64,000 nucleotides of DNA from Stictocephala bisonia (GCA_035578905.1 JAQJVL010000526.1:356037-420036); one strand, 5' to 3'. Shown: positions 1-12,240, counted from the first letter of the stretch. Notes: generated by a model not told the origin, from the sequence alone. Translations and numbers: made by a program.

Positions 1-125
1 TATCTCTTTCTAAGGGACAGTCGGCCTTAGTTTGTACCAATGACACTCGATCAACTACACTCATTCGCCCCTTATATTCACCCATATCTCTACGATCGGC
101 GTCTTAATGATGAATAATGAATTAT
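1..125 (-). repeat. dispersed repeat family A, copy 1 (partial)
   Basis: This shares blocks such as 'ctacactcattcgcccctt' and 'cacccatatctct' with 22480-22560, and in reverse complement with 9985-10560 and 56620-57320. At least seven copies lie in the window in both orientations. No coding frame is visible. It is cut by the window edge. Confidence 0.7.
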
Positions 126-1240
126 GAAATAAGCCGGTTATAATAATCTACTACGTATAATATTAGATAAAACACGGAATAAATAATGTCAGCTTAGAGG
201 TTAGCAAATCTTTTATAATAAACACAATTTGGTTGAGTTTGAATATATTCTGCCCTTCATAAAAAATAAATAAATAAATAAATAAGTAAAGAAAGAAAGA
301 AATTGTTTCCCCTTATACAAAACAATGTATATATCAAATGTACATTATATTGAATGTATAAAAGTTTTTGTTAAGCAGTACAGTGAATTTATTCTACAAT
401 TAACCCTCGTTACAATTCTATTGAGGCTCGTGTTACAATTTGTATTTTCAAACGTTTCGTCAAATAATTATTTTGTGTTTGGTTTGATTCTATAAATATA
501 CTTAATAGCAATTACTAAAGTAGTTGCCAAGTGAGGAAACATTTATATTTTAGTGGGAAGAAGTAGTTCTCTGTAAACCGAGTTATTTAGTTCGGAAGTG
601 CAATCAACTCTTCTTTTATAGGAGCAACTTGTCAGTCAGCAAGTGCTCTGAACTCATCTAGTCTGGAAGAACAAAGTCAGAAACCTAGAAATTAGCTAGC
701 TACTAAGAAAATAAGTTACTACTAGTACATCAACTCATTATTGTATCTCTAAAAACAAATTGTAAGCTTCTCCTCTTGCTCTTGCAATCGGCAATTTCAA
801 TAATTTTGTTACTATTGGCCGTTTTAAATTTCTTGAAAAAACAATGCTCATGAAAATATTATCTAAATACACAGTCTTTTCTTAATAGATGCTGATTGAA
901 AAATTCCTTTGGATTTCTTTATTTCTATGGTTTACATTAGTAAAATACTGAGAACCTACTCTGGAAATAAGGAACAGTTGTCCAAATAATTAGTGACTTT
1001 TGCCTCCATTAGAAACGTTCTAGACATTGGAGAGATGACATTATTATTTTTACTAACTCAATTTTGTACATTTGAAATACTGCCATTTGAAGAAGGATTA
1101 GCTTTGTATGATCTAATGTTTGGCATTGTATTCTCCTAATAAAAACTTTTAATTTTATTTACATTTTGGCTTATACAGTCTTGAGATATTTTTCTGACTC
1201 TTCTGAGACGGCCCTTCTAAAGTGTAAACAAGCGAGAGTA
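126..1240. other. AT-rich DNA, no gene seen
   Basis: Nothing recognisable apart from an (AAAT)n then (GAAA)n microsatellite at about 259-301. No long open frame is present on either strand. Confidence 0.6.
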
Positions 1241-1244
1241 TTAT

Positions 1245-1320
1245 TTAATACCACCGTACGTTTATGGATGGTGGGTGGGGCAATACCACAGTACGTATAT
1301 GGATGGGTGGACACAGTATT
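1245..1320 (-). repeat. minisatellite fragment of the 33-bp-type family
   Basis: About two units of the motif 'caataccacagtacgtatatgg' type (with 'gatgggtgg') occur here. The same motif recurs at 2130-2545, and on the opposite strand at 46905-48345 and 60715-61010. It lies just outside the left end of the piggyBac-like element. Confidence 0.6.
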
Positions 1321-1341
1321 GATGTTTTACAAGTCACTGCT

Positions 1342-2605
1342 TTAACCCTCGATCCAGCAGTCATTTTTGCCCAAAATGTCGGGTCATTTTTGGTGATTTT
1401 GCAGTGATGTTTTATAACATTCATAAAAAATATTATGTTACAATAAAAGTACAATTGTGTGGTATCAAACTGTTCACAAGAATGTGGGCTATCATATAAT
1501 ACATAATTCATAACCTATAAATATTTTTTTATGTTATGAAATATTTGTACTTTTTTTGGAAATCGCGGAAAATAGGGGGGGGACCACCCCCTATGACCAA
1601 TGTTGTGATGATAAAAAAAGAAATGTGAGATAGCCAAAATGTTTTAAATTTTATCTAGTTTCAGAAAATATATAGTTTATATAGGTTTGTAAGTAAAAAT
1701 TATTTTTTATAAATTTTTAACTGGAACGTATACAAAAACCTGAAAATTAGTAACCACGGTTACTATAACATTCAAAAATATGATACAAATTTTCTATAAA
1801 CACTACAGAGTTCTATACTAAAATTTAGCTAAAAACATGCTCTAATACAATATAATACACTTCTAAACACACTAGAAGTGATAATTACATTGTAAACAAT
1901 AATTATTTACCGTAGTTGAAATCAGGCCCGGCAGACTAAACAACAACAAAAACTGGCTTCCTTCTTCAACTTTCACTACGTTTTAAAATAACGCTGATAC
2001 AGTGCAGTGTGCGTTGTTGCATACCACTAGAATCGTCTGTTCACGCTGAGTACATAGAGTATAAAAACATCGAAGTAGCTTGATTTTTGCGCATTATAAA
2101 TATGGTAAATCTCCGACGCTGCAATTGTACGAAACATTGTACGTGTATGGGTGGGTCAATATCACTGTATGTGTATGGGTGTGCGGGTGGGTCAATACAA
2201 CTGTATGTGTATGGGTGGGCGGGTGGGTCAATACCACTGTACGTGTGTGGGTGGGCGGGTGGGTCAATACCATTGTAATTTTCTGTGTACTAACACTGTG
2301 TGTGTATGGATGGATGGGTGGGTCACTAACACTGTATGTGTATGGGTGGGCGGGTTTGTCACTTACAATGTATGTGTATGGATGGATGGGTGGGTCACTA
2401 ACACTATATGTGTATGGTGGGCGGTTGGGTCACTTACACTTGATGTTTATGAGTGGGCAGATCGGTCACTAACACTGTATGTGTATGGATTGATGGTTGG
2501 GTTACTTACACTGTATGTGTATGGATGGATGGGTGGGCTACTAACAATGTATTTGGTGACGAAAAATTTGTACGAAATTTTATAAAATGCCGGATCGAGG
2601 GCTAA
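1342..2605. mobile_element. degenerate piggyBac-like element (non-autonomous)
   Basis: The left end reads TTAA followed by CCCTCGATCCAGCA (1346-1359). The right end reads TGCCGGATCGAGGG (2588-2601) followed by CTAA. The terminal 14 bases match as inverted repeats at 13 positions, and the flanks fit a TTAA target site with one mutation. TTAA targets and CCC-starting ends are the hallmark of the piggyBac superfamily. The left interior also has 'cgggtcatttttggtgat', similar to the subterminal sequence of many piggyBac-like elements. No transposase frame remains in the 1.26 kb. The right third is a minisatellite. Chance similarity is unlikely but possible because the repeat is short. Confidence 0.6.
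2130..2545 (-). repeat. minisatellite, degenerate units of about 33-38 bp
   Basis: About 11 to 12 imperfect units of the type 'cactgtatgtgtatgggtgg' plus 'gcgggtgggtcaata' run in tandem. The repeat stays open in several frames, giving Gly/Trp/Tyr-rich frames that are repeat artefacts and not proteins. It is contained in the piggyBac-like element's right part. Confidence 0.85.
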
Positions 2606-4489
2606 TGGCTCGACTAAGAAATGGTTTAGCTTATACATTTAAACTAAGCGCCATTTGCATAGGAATATTTTAAGGTCAGCTCTCTAGGGTTGTCTTTTGA
2701 TTTTATGTACACCTTAACATATGCTCTCATTTAATTTTTCCTTCAGGCTCCTTTTGAACCATCCTACTAAAAAAATTATTAAATGCTTCAATAAGGAGTT
2801 TTTTTTAATTAGCACTGATATGTTAAGTTTAAACGCTTATAATCTGTAACGGTTCAAAAATTACAATGCTCTTTCTAGACTAAATCGTCAGCCTGTATAG
2901 TATTTACAAAGTATTCTGGTCAGAATCAAATGTAATAATTAGTACAAACTTACAGGATATTACTCCAAACTTTTTTAATAACTTAACTTTGAACTCTCGT
3001 CAAACCAGGTCCAGAACCTTAACGAACCTAAGTAGCTTACTTCTCTTATAATTTAAAAGACTGCCCAAATTTGTCACTCCAGTCCCGAAACTACGAGCTC
3101 GTCATTAAAAATATAGCCAGCAATAATTACTTTTCATATTTTATTTGAACATGGAACTATAAGTGACGCCATTAATGTTTAACGGCAAATAAACATTAAA
3201 AATGCCTTATGTTATTATTTGCTTTAGATAATGTCGTAATCATATACGAGTATGTTATAAATTGAGTATTATATTAGTTTTATTTAATTCTAATACTGTT
3301 GTATGTTAATGGTGATTCTTTGAATACATTAGAGTTGGTTGGATGGTTGTTGAGTACATATGAGTCATTCTATTTGTTCAGTTCAGTTTATATCCATCTA
3401 TGCCAGTGATTCTATTGTTTTGTATTTTTTTAAACCATAGTAGTCAAAAATGAAAATTTAAATAAAATAGTGCTGAAAATTATTTTCATACCAATAAATT
3501 AACAAATGTATACAATTTCCGGAAATAAAACTGCCACGGAATGGCACTTATACATTATTTACTTTTTTTCTTTTACATGAACACTGCATCTATAAAATAT
3601 TTTTCTATTGTTTTATACTAGTTGACGTAATTAACAATTTGGTAGTTTTTTTAGTATATATTTCTGTTTAGCATATAACTTACGTAATTAATTCACAATG
3701 CTCTCTAATAACCATCTAACGCGTATTACTACAATATGGACAAATAAAAGATGTGAATCTGTTTTCTTACAAATAAAATTTATTCTTTACTAAATTAACG
3801 GATTTAAAACTAATAAATAACTTAAAGAACGACAAATAGGTTTTTACATTAAAGGATTTCTCCTTAAAATAAACGTAGTTTTTCTCCTACTCTCAGCAAT
3901 AGCCGGGGAATAGAAAAACACTTCCGTCAAGTTGTTTCAAAAGAGCTTTGATTGCACTTCCGGCCTTGTTGTGATGAGCTTAACTTTCACCGAAAAGAAG
4001 AGAAATTGTTTCCATTTCTTTTCCGTCCCATATAGTGTGCTTACCGAAAAACTAAAATATAACAGTTATTTTACAATAATAGATCATTATTTGAAGAATT
4101 CGTTTGCCTTTTTTTATGACATGTGTTATAAATGTATGCTTTTGTTAATGCCGCTATTTAGGCCTTTAATCATATAGAGACAACATCCCATATAGAATCT
4201 CTAATTAAAATTTTCAGTTACTCGTTTAAAGTGACAGGTTTCTAGTTTTTTTTTTTTTTTTTACGAATTTAGAAAACAAAATCAGTACCTTTATAAGATT
4301 CTATATGTATTTTTCCTAGTAATTCCTGAAAATTCCATTGGAGAATGAATAAAAGTTTAATATAGACAAAGAGAAATTACGACGTGTTTTGGAAATTAGG
4401 AAATTGTTTTTGTTACTATTTATTATTATTCAGATTTGAGATCCCATCACAGCTTGTTTGTATTTTAAAGGAAATATGAATTGTTAATT
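2606..4489. other. AT-rich DNA, no gene seen
   Basis: No recognisable protein, RNA or structured repeat. A 14-16 nt poly-T run ends near 4262. Frames up to about 80 codons exist but have no family-like features. Confidence 0.55.
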
Positions 4490-4640
4490 GAGTTAAGGAT
4501 GAGTGTGGATTACCTGTGCAGTCTTGTTACTAACTGAGTTCGACTTAGTATAGAAATTACCATATGTTAATAACTCGATAGATCGTACAATTAAAATACC
4601 CGCATCTTAGCGTTAACTCCAAACCACGTAGTATTAACAT
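4490..4640 (+). repeat. dispersed repeat family A, copy 2 (degenerate)
   Basis: The block 'gatgagtgtggat' followed by 'gttactaactgagttcgac' and later 'accacgtagtatt' matches the order seen in the fuller copies at 9985-10560 and 56620-57320. It runs directly into the 30-bp minisatellite. Confidence 0.6.
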
Positions 4641-4654
4641 AAAAATTGTAGTAT

Positions 4655-4850
4655 TAACAACTGTGTCATATGTGTTACATGTAATGCCAACTGTTTCATA
4701 TGTGTTACATGTAATGCCAACTGTGTCATATGTGTTACAAGTAATGCCAACTGTGTCATATTTGTTACATGTAATGCCAACTGTGTCATATGTGTTACAT
4801 GTAATGCCAAATGTGTCATATGTGTTACATGTAATGCCACCAGTGAATTA
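4655..4850. repeat. 30-bp minisatellite
   Basis: Six to seven tandem units of 30 bp of the type 'ctgtgtcatatgtgttacat' plus 'gtaatgccaa'. A single diverged unit recurs at about 5025-5056. Each unit holds two small palindromes (catatg and acatgt). Because 30 is a multiple of three the array stays open on both strands, which produces 10-residue peptide repeats that are not real genes. Confidence 0.9.
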
Positions 4851-5059
4851 CCGGACCGGACGACACTTATCAATGCAGTTATATAAAAATGCCATATTTG
4901 TCAACTTTGTGATATTTTATATCGTCAGTTATTAAGTTGACGACAGCCGACAAATTTATTATGTGACGCAGTAGAGAGACACAAAGTTCATAGATATCGA
5001 CTGCAGCAATACCAAACTGCCAGCTGTGTCATATGTGTGACATGTCATGCCATCAGTCG

Positions 5060-6870
5060 CCGAGTTGCCGGACACCACTTCCCCCCTTACTTCCACCCCA
5101 TCACAACTAACTTAGGAATTTAAACTTCACACTATATTATACCATAGTGAATCATAGGGAGTTGTATTTAAACTATAATGAAATGTAAGGAAAATTCATT
5201 TAAGTTGAACTTTAATACGATTCATACAATTAATACCGAATTATATTTAATTATGAAGTGTACGAACGATATTTCTAGGAAATTAAACATACTTGTTGTT
5301 TTAGTTTGTATCAAGTAAATATTTAATTAACCAACTATAGGATTAAAATTTGGAATTTTGTAATAAAATTTCAAAGAGTATGTTGTATTGTCACAAAAAG
5401 ATTACATACAGAGTAAATTTTGTTAGTAACTATACATTTTCATACTGTGCATGAATTCACAAAAACTTTTAGGTCTACGACTTTCTCTTTACATGTCTAA
5501 AATGTATATAATATATACTGTAGTATATAGGGTGATTGGCATTTAGTCTTTAAAATTTTACAGGGTTATTGTACGTGGTATGTAGTGTAAAACAGTGGTT
5601 TTAGAAATATTTTATTTAAATTTATTTTTAAATTGTGATTTTTAATTATTGATTACAAAATTAGTGACTTGTGGCTAAAAAAGTAATTTTTTCCAATAGT
5701 AATCGAAATGAAATACTCAAAAGTGTGGTATATTCTTATAACAGCGTTAAATTTCCATACGAAAAACTGTTTTTCGTTCAGATTGATTGACTTTCATTGT
5801 GGTTTAAGGTGTATGAAAGTACAAAATTTGTAAGTTTTACAAATTCACTTCTAACTAAGAGAACTTTTCGTTACCAAAATGCGAATGTGAAAGGCGTCGA
5901 ACTATCTTAAAAACTTCCCTAAAACATATTCTTCTATTTAGTATATTGGGCTTAAAACAACGTCTTTCGTTAGCTGATATAACTTTACGTTTTGTTTTTG
6001 TTTTTTTTGTAACTAAAAGCACGGGTTTCAATAAATATTTTTGTCGTGTTTTCATATCATAATTTGTTCACATACAACTTTTTCAAATGCTTTACAAAAC
6101 ACAGATACTAGTGTAACAGATATTTTATTTTGAATACTTCTTTCTAATTTGTCATTCAATTAGCTTCCCTTTAAAGTAATGATTATTTATGAAGTCTAAT
6201 GAATGAAATATGGTTTTCAATTATCATTAATTTATTACTCAGTTTCAATATTATTTGATTCTCGGTTTATGATTCTATTCACTTACAAGTGAGCAAAGGG
6301 AGTGCCTCATTAAATACAACAAATGGAACCACGTAGAGGCTCTGAACAAAGGGTTAAATTAGAACAGCGGCTTGTTGGAGCACAAAACAAATTCTCAGAC
6401 ACCTTTGAACAGTCTTTCGGCAAAGACCTTTGTAAAGAACTGAGTGCAACCAACTTTAAATAGTTCATTATTTACCAAACAGACTGCGGGTTCTGGGACA
6501 CAATAAGTATACTTAACAATTGCTTAAATTAGCAGAGAGTGGTAATAAATTTAAAGATGCTTTAATTTTAGAATGACACAAAAACAGGCAAGGCCTCTAA
6601 CTCGTTAAAATATATCAAAGTAAACGCATATTTTACAAAAATACAAGGGCAAAGAACACCCTAGTCACCCAGACCACGAAACATTGTACAAATGTATAAC
6701 AGACCAACTGTAAATAAAGTTTTTTTTACACAACTAATGTTTGATCTATCAGGAATATTACAAAGAATGTACACGAGTCAGTCTTAAACCCACAACTTCT
6801 AACAAAATAAGTTATAATTGGGCCAGACATTAAACGACCTGCGTGTTATATTTAGCACATACAAGGGTTT
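5060..6870. other. AT-rich DNA, no gene seen
   Basis: No recognisable feature. The minus-strand 66-codon frame at 5855-6055 is basic but resembles no family I know. Confidence 0.5.
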
Positions 6871-6879
6871 AGCAGCGGA

Positions 6880-7160
6880 GGAGAATCATCACCGCTCAAC
6901 TGTCGTCCATCAGTGACTAACTTCCGCCTTAAAGTGTTATTGCTAAGCAACAGAGTTTAATTCAAAATACAATGACACAGTGGGCGGTGCTTGTTACTGC
7001 GCTGTCAGCCCGTAGCCTTTCGTCTTTTTAACTGTCCTGACAACGTTAAATGAAATGACACAACGAGGAAGAGTAATTCTCTCTCTCATTTCCAACCCTA
7101 ACTCCATTTCTCTCACACCTGTGTTTTTCAGTAGGCCACATTCTAAGCGGTCTATCTATT
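6880..7160 (+). repeat. dispersed repeat family B, copy 1
   Basis: Ordered blocks are shared with 40205-40880: 'gactaacttccgcct', a 'gggcggtgc'/'gggcggggat' block, 'attctctctctca', and 'ttttcag(t/g)aggccac' running to 'tctaagcgg'. The second copy carries extra DNA. This looks like a non-autonomous transposon, but its ends are not resolved. Confidence 0.5.
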
Positions 7161-7237
7161 TGTGTTATAAAAGTAGAAGTGGTGCGTTATGCCAATACTC
7201 ATGTAATCTAGGATACATAATTAGATACTAAATATTG

Positions 7238-7600
7238 TTCTACTTGATACATCGAATGATAAATCAGTTGTTATATGTGATACATCGAATATAATAAATC
7301 GATTGTTCTATTTATACATATAATGAAATGTATGGATTTTTATATTTGATGTACCGAAAATTTTTAATCGATCGTTCTTCTTAACACATCGAATGCAATG
7401 TATTAATTCTTATGTTTGACACATCGAATATAATGTACCAATTGTTATATTTGATAAATCGAAAATAATAAATTGATTGTTCTTCATTCATCGAATTTAA
7501 TATATCAAGTGATATATTTGATACATAGAATATAGTAAATCGATTATTCCGCTAGATGTAATGTATCGATTGTTATACTTCAGTGTTATATGGTTGTTGA
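7238..7600. repeat. degenerate tandem repeat, unit roughly 40-55 bp
   Basis: The motif 'gatacatcgaatataataaa' followed by 'tcgattgttctat' recurs seven to eight times with many substitutions and variable length. No reading frame is conserved. Confidence 0.65.
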
Positions 7601-8000
7601 TTTCTAGATTCAAATTACACGTGCAAAACAAATTTAAACCAACTATGGACCTTTTTGTAGCAAACTGGCGATAACCATATTTGTTGAAGTCTGGAAAAAG
7701 TGTATTTAGTATAATTATTCATTATCTTATTGATTATTTGATGTATCTGATAACCTATTAAGATGTATAAATTAAAAACCAGTTTCGACAATATCACACA
7801 GCTACTTTCATTCTCTTGTAATTCTTGAACTGAATCTGTTTTAAACGCCACTAAGAGTCAGTTTTCTACTTTGTTTATTTAAGATTTATATTATTGTACA
7901 TAAAAAATTATTTATAGGACTGTAAATCAAAATATATTAACATTTATAGGCTTGCATGTATAACATCAGCGTATAAAGTACAAGAAGAGAATAAATTTGG
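7600..8000. other. AT-rich DNA, no gene seen
   Basis: Only a 78-codon minus-strand frame (7615-7851) without family-like features. Confidence 0.5.
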
Positions 8001-8004
8001 TAGG

Positions 8005-8180
8005 ATGGAAAATTTCGTCGTTACGGTTGCTAGGGCTTTATTGAGTCCTGAAACGATCCTACATATTGCTTCAAGACATAAAGGATATGAGCCAACACAA
8101 TGGCTATACATATTTGTCTCCCATCATACAGTTACAAGAATTCCAATACTGAAGGATCCTTCAGGAAACCTCTTATATTG
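8005..8180 (+). repeat. dispersed repeat family C, copy 1, with an open frame
   Basis: A frame starts at 8005 and stays open to 8313. Its first 60 or so residues look ordinary in composition, while the tail is hydrophobic AT-rich noise. The first 170 bases align with 12090-12230 (for example 'ttattgagtcc', 'aacgatcct', 'catatttgt'), where the frame is destroyed. A repeated element or a decayed exon pair is possible. I do not recognise the protein, and the evidence does not favour a working gene. Confidence 0.45.
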
Positions 8181-8319
8181 TGAAGAAAAGAAGTTGCTCT
8201 ATTATTACTTTATTATTATAATTATTTGTTTGTATGTAATGCTCTATTTTATAGTAGGAAGTATAAACTTGGTAACATTTTGTAGTAAACTCTTGCAACC
8301 ATCATATCACTAATATTTT

Positions 8320-9338
8320 TCCACAGGTAAGTGATAGTGAATACTATAAATATATTAAATGTAATATTTTTTTATAATTAATACTATTTAAAATTAAATT
8401 CCACAAGTAATAATAATATAAAATTAATTTCATAGTATAGTTCACTCCAGTTCACTGTTGGGCTTTTAGGCAGCAGCAGCCGACTCTGCGCGTCTCTGAC
8501 AGCAGCGGTCGAGTCAGATGCGTAACTTCAAAACATAATTATACAAAAAGTTGGCCAGAAAGATTTTTCAAAAATGAAATTACATACACTTATCTTCAAC
8601 TTTCCCGCATTAAAAACTTCTGTGACAAAATAATAATGATCACAGCCGACTAACTTTTTAATGTCACAATCTAAAATCCATATAAAAAAACTAACGTTAA
8701 CAATTTATTTTACAAATAATAAAAGTAATATAAATAATGTAAATTACACTGTCATGATAAAAAAAAATAATAGTTCGACAATTTTACATGCAATATTCAA
8801 AAATTTCACATAATTCCTAAGTATTATAAATTACAGATGTAAAAGCGCACATTCAAATGTTTTACGCTTCTGAGCGTATTTTGTTTTTCTATGTGATACC
8901 AAGATAGCGGCCACGGCTTCAGTCCCTGCAATGCTGGATAAATGGACATGTCCATTCTATTGGGCTTATGTGTGTTGGTCCACCCCTACAGGTCCACTAT
9001 CTGCCTAGGTATTTGAGCATGGTTTCGAAAGGAACTGGTTTTTCCACCACCCATTCAGTGAGAGTTCAACACACAGCAATCGTCATTCATTTTCATGACT
9101 TCAAATAAATACATCGCTTAGAGAAATAGAATTTATAACAACCCAAAGAGGGCAACAAAGTTTGTTGTATAACAGCTGCCGTATGAACTGTGATTTTATG
9201 TCATAATTGGATCATTTTACAATATTGAATAAAAAATATCAATACCACTCGCCTGATCATGTGATTAAACTTTAATTTACATTTATCAGAATTAAACAAT
9301 ATAATTGATATGAATTAAAGTATTCAGGAATTAAATTT
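8320..9338. other. AT-rich DNA, no gene seen
   Basis: Nothing recognised. Short GC-richer patches occur near 8455-8515 and 8905-9065. Confidence 0.5.
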
Positions 9339-9715
9339 GGACCTTTTCCGTTAATTCACTACCACTACTTTTTACGCTACTTCACTACCACTACTTTTCT
9401 TATCGCAATTATGATTAGGTTAGGTCAGGTTAGGTTAGTTTAGGTTAGGTTAGTTTAGGTTAGGTTGGGTGTCTACTAACACTGATCACAAACTGGTAAA
9501 TCCAACGATTGACTTTCCGCCAAATGCCCTCTCCGTGTGTTAGTTCTTGGAAAGCGATAAGATAAGGCTAGCGATATTGGATTCCTAGCGGATAAGGAAT
9601 CCGTTAACAGTGGACGTAAAAATTACTTGGGAACAGTTTTTAAAGCATTAGAATAGTTATCAAGCGGTAGTGACTTAACGGAAAAAAAAGGTAGTTGTTT
9701 TAACAGAAAAGATCC
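9339..9715 (+). mobile_element. TTAGG-bearing MITE, copy 1
   Basis: The element starts with 'ggaccttttccgttaattca' then 'ctaccactac' and ends with the inverted counterpart 'taacagaaaagatcc'. A run of TTAGG-like units occupies 9413-9470. Three more copies are in the window (11485-11820, 35163-35422 reversed, 59094-59446). Two of those have near-matching 8-bp flanking duplications; this copy has no clear one. No coding capacity. Confidence 0.8.
9413..9470 (+). repeat. telomere-like (TTAGG)n tract inside MITE
   Basis: Perfect and slightly altered TTAGG units run in tandem, for example 'ttaggttaggtcaggttagg'. TTAGG is the telomere unit of most insects. Here it is an internal part of a dispersed MITE. 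Confidence 0.9.
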
Positions 9716-9984
9716 AAAATTGCAATACAGTATTTGAATGATAAAGGAAACTAATATAATGTGACACTTCAAAGGTACGCACTTACAAATTGAATCACGG
9801 TACAAGTTTGTGCGTAGAGTCATTTTCACTGCTCCCATTGTCACATTCTATGACGTCACTTTATTCTCAGCTGAATGTGACAAGTATTTCACATTTTTCC
9901 ATGGATGTACTTACTGCAACTGATATTTAAGACTTTTATTTCATTTCAGATTTCAAATCCTGATATATGAGAAGCCAACACAAT

Positions 9985-10560
9985 TTTGAGCGCATTTTAA
10001 AGCGAATAATGAATGATTATATGTGTGTAGGATGAGTGTGGATGATCTATGTAGCCTGGTTACTAATTGAGTTCGACTTAATGCTAAGAAAGGGCCATTA
10101 ATTAATTATATTTACACATTATTATTCATCATAAACATGCCAAACCGATCACAGAGATATGGGAGAATATGAGGGACGAATGAGAATGATGAGTGTAAAT
10201 GGACGTGTGTAGTCATTGTTACTAACTAAAATCGATTGTTCCTTAGAAAGATGTAATTATTAATAGCCCAGTAGCCAGGGCAACTAAGAGACCTACAAAT
10301 TACGTGGAATCCGAAACACGTACTATTTGTATGATTGTCAGCTAACTGACAACCCTGACACTCAGTTATCTCCTTCACGCAACATCCGGACAGTGACTAT
10401 GAGCCAACATGGACACCCCAGACTTCTCTAGTAGTATCCGCGCTGATAGGAACCATTGAGCGGACGCATATCAGTATTAAGCGGACCTAGCATAGAACCT
10501 ATCGCTAACAAAGGTTACAGGACTGCGCCCCTAGTGTAACGTAACACTAAATGTTTTCCT
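9985..10560 (+). repeat. dispersed repeat family A, copy 3 (long)
   Basis: It contains the ordered blocks of the family: 'aatgaatgattatatg', 'gatgagtgtggatgat', 'gttactaattgagttcgac', 'agccagggcaactaa', 'acgtggaatccgaa', 'cagctaactgacaa', 'cagttatctcc' and 'atgagccaacatggacacc'. The middle has a partial internal duplication (two 'gttactaact' blocks, near 10060 and 10219). Type unknown; no protein frame. Confidence 0.75.
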
Positions 10561-11484
10561 CAAATCACTTAAGTCTACCAGCATATTCTATTCTTAGGAA
10601 ATTCTTTTTAAATGGTAGCAATATAATAGTTATTTATTTTACAGAAACCACAAAGAAGTATATAATAATATTTATTGCTCCACGTTTTAAGTTTATGTTT
10701 TCTATGTGGTCTACATTAAATTAATTAATTCTGAACGCACTCCATTTATTATATTTTTAATCCGTACGAGATCATAACTATATTATTTAATGTTTTGATG
10801 TTCTCTGTCATCTGTTTCTTCTATACCTACGTGACCTGTCTTTTAACGTTTAGTATTTGTCAAGCTTAGATACACAGGGTGCAGGTAGGCAAGGGCAGTC
10901 ATAAAGCCTCTTTAAAATTCTTAGATTTACCTCGGTCAAAAACACATTTTATAAATAAAACTGCTGATGAGAAATAATTAAGTTACGATTCACTTTTCTT
11001 ATCAAATAAATAACAACAAAACGAATTCTGAATTACAATTATAAGACGCCTTATTAACTAAATATTTTGCATTGGCAAGTAGCAAGCAGGCTGTATTGTG
11101 CTGAGCTAATTTAAGAACAGAGGCTTATGACTTCTTTGGCCTAACTGTGCATCTAAATCAGGCAAATAATATAGTTCGTATATCGTGGCTCTTCTTTCAT
11201 CCTTTTTACTTCTTCAATCCAGACACTCCTTTTTCAAAATAACTTCCTATATTCATATTTTCAGTTTTGTATTTCTCATTTTTCTTCTACTGTCCTTCAT
11301 ATATTTGTTTTCTCTATACTCTATCGTTCCCAATTCCAAAAGTTTATATAGTTTTTTAACTTTCTTTTCCGTTGTCCAAAATTAACACCTTAAATAATCA
11401 AAATTCACACGTATAGTAGTATTCTCTTTTCTTTTACTTCTCTCGTTATGAGTAATTTAAACTTAACACATTATAATACAAATC
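10561..11484. other. AT-rich DNA, no gene seen
   Basis: Nothing recognised. The hydrophobic 66-codon frame at 11185-11385 has no family-like features. Confidence 0.5.
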
Positions 11485-11820
11485 GGAACTTTTCCGTTAA
11501 TTCACTACCACTACTTTTTCCGTTACCGTCCGTTCCGTTCCGTTCCGTCAGATTAGTTTAGGGTGGGGTAGGTGGCTACTAAAGTTGACCACAAACTGGT
11601 AAATCCAATGATTGACTTAACACCGAATGCGCTCTCCGTGTGTAAGTTCTTGAAAAGTGATATGATAAGTCCAGCGATATCGGATTCCTGGCAGATAAGG
11701 AACCCGCTAACAGTGGACGTAAAAATAATTGAGGAACAGTTTTGAAAGCAATAGAATATTTATCAAGCGGTAATGAATAACAGAAAAAAAGTAGTGGCAG
11801 TGAATTAATGGAAAAGATCC
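11485..11820 (+). mobile_element. TTAGG-bearing MITE, copy 2
   Basis: The ends are 'ggaacttttccgttaattca' and 'tgaattaatggaaaagatcc', inverted repeats of each other. Flanks 'tacaaatc' (11477-11484) and 'caaaaatc' (11821-11828) match at six of eight positions, fitting an 8-bp target duplication. The TTAGG tract is decayed to 'gattagtttagggtggggta'. Confidence 0.8.
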
Positions 11821-12089
11821 CAAAAATCATTAGTAAAATAAAAATATATCAATCTACTGAAACCCTTATTCGAAAATATAAATTTGTTCTAATATTATTA
11901 ACTGACCAATGTTAACCTTTTTTACTAGCTATTAAAGCAAGTTCAATCATCTTGAAACATTTAAGAGTTAACTGATTTTACTCCAAATAAGATGTAAGAG
12001 GCATATTTAAGCTGCTAAAATTAAAATGGCTCTTAAAATAATGGACGCAAGTAAATCAATACAGAGTTAAAGCAGAAAAGAATGGGGAC

Positions 12090-12240
12090 ATGAAAGTAGT
12101 CTAGGATTTTATTGAGTCCAGAACGATCCTTTATATTACTCCAACACATAAATGATAATAGTCCTATAGGATGGCTCTTCATATTTGTACTCAATGGCTA
12201 TGGAGGGCTCCATCCTGAAAATTACTAATAAGTGCCTTAT
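12090..12240 (+). repeat. dispersed repeat family C, copy 2
   Basis: This is a diverged match to 8005-8180, sharing 'ttattgagtcc', 'acgatcct' and 'tcatatttgt' in order. Its frame is broken by several stops. Confidence 0.45.

Noticed and set aside
2080..2638. Gly/Trp/Tyr-rich frames
   Set aside because: Minisatellite translation; unit length varies and the frame is not maintained.
4634..4935. Ten-residue repeat peptides on both strands
   Set aside because: These come from the 30-bp minisatellite, also divisible by three.
7238..7600. CRISPR-like array
   Set aside because: Repeats are degenerate and unequally spaced without unique spacers of constant length, and the context is a eukaryotic genome.
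9413..9470. (TTAGG)n read as a chromosome end or telomere junction
   Set aside because: The tract is short and imperfect, and it recurs at the same internal position of a dispersed MITE at other loci.
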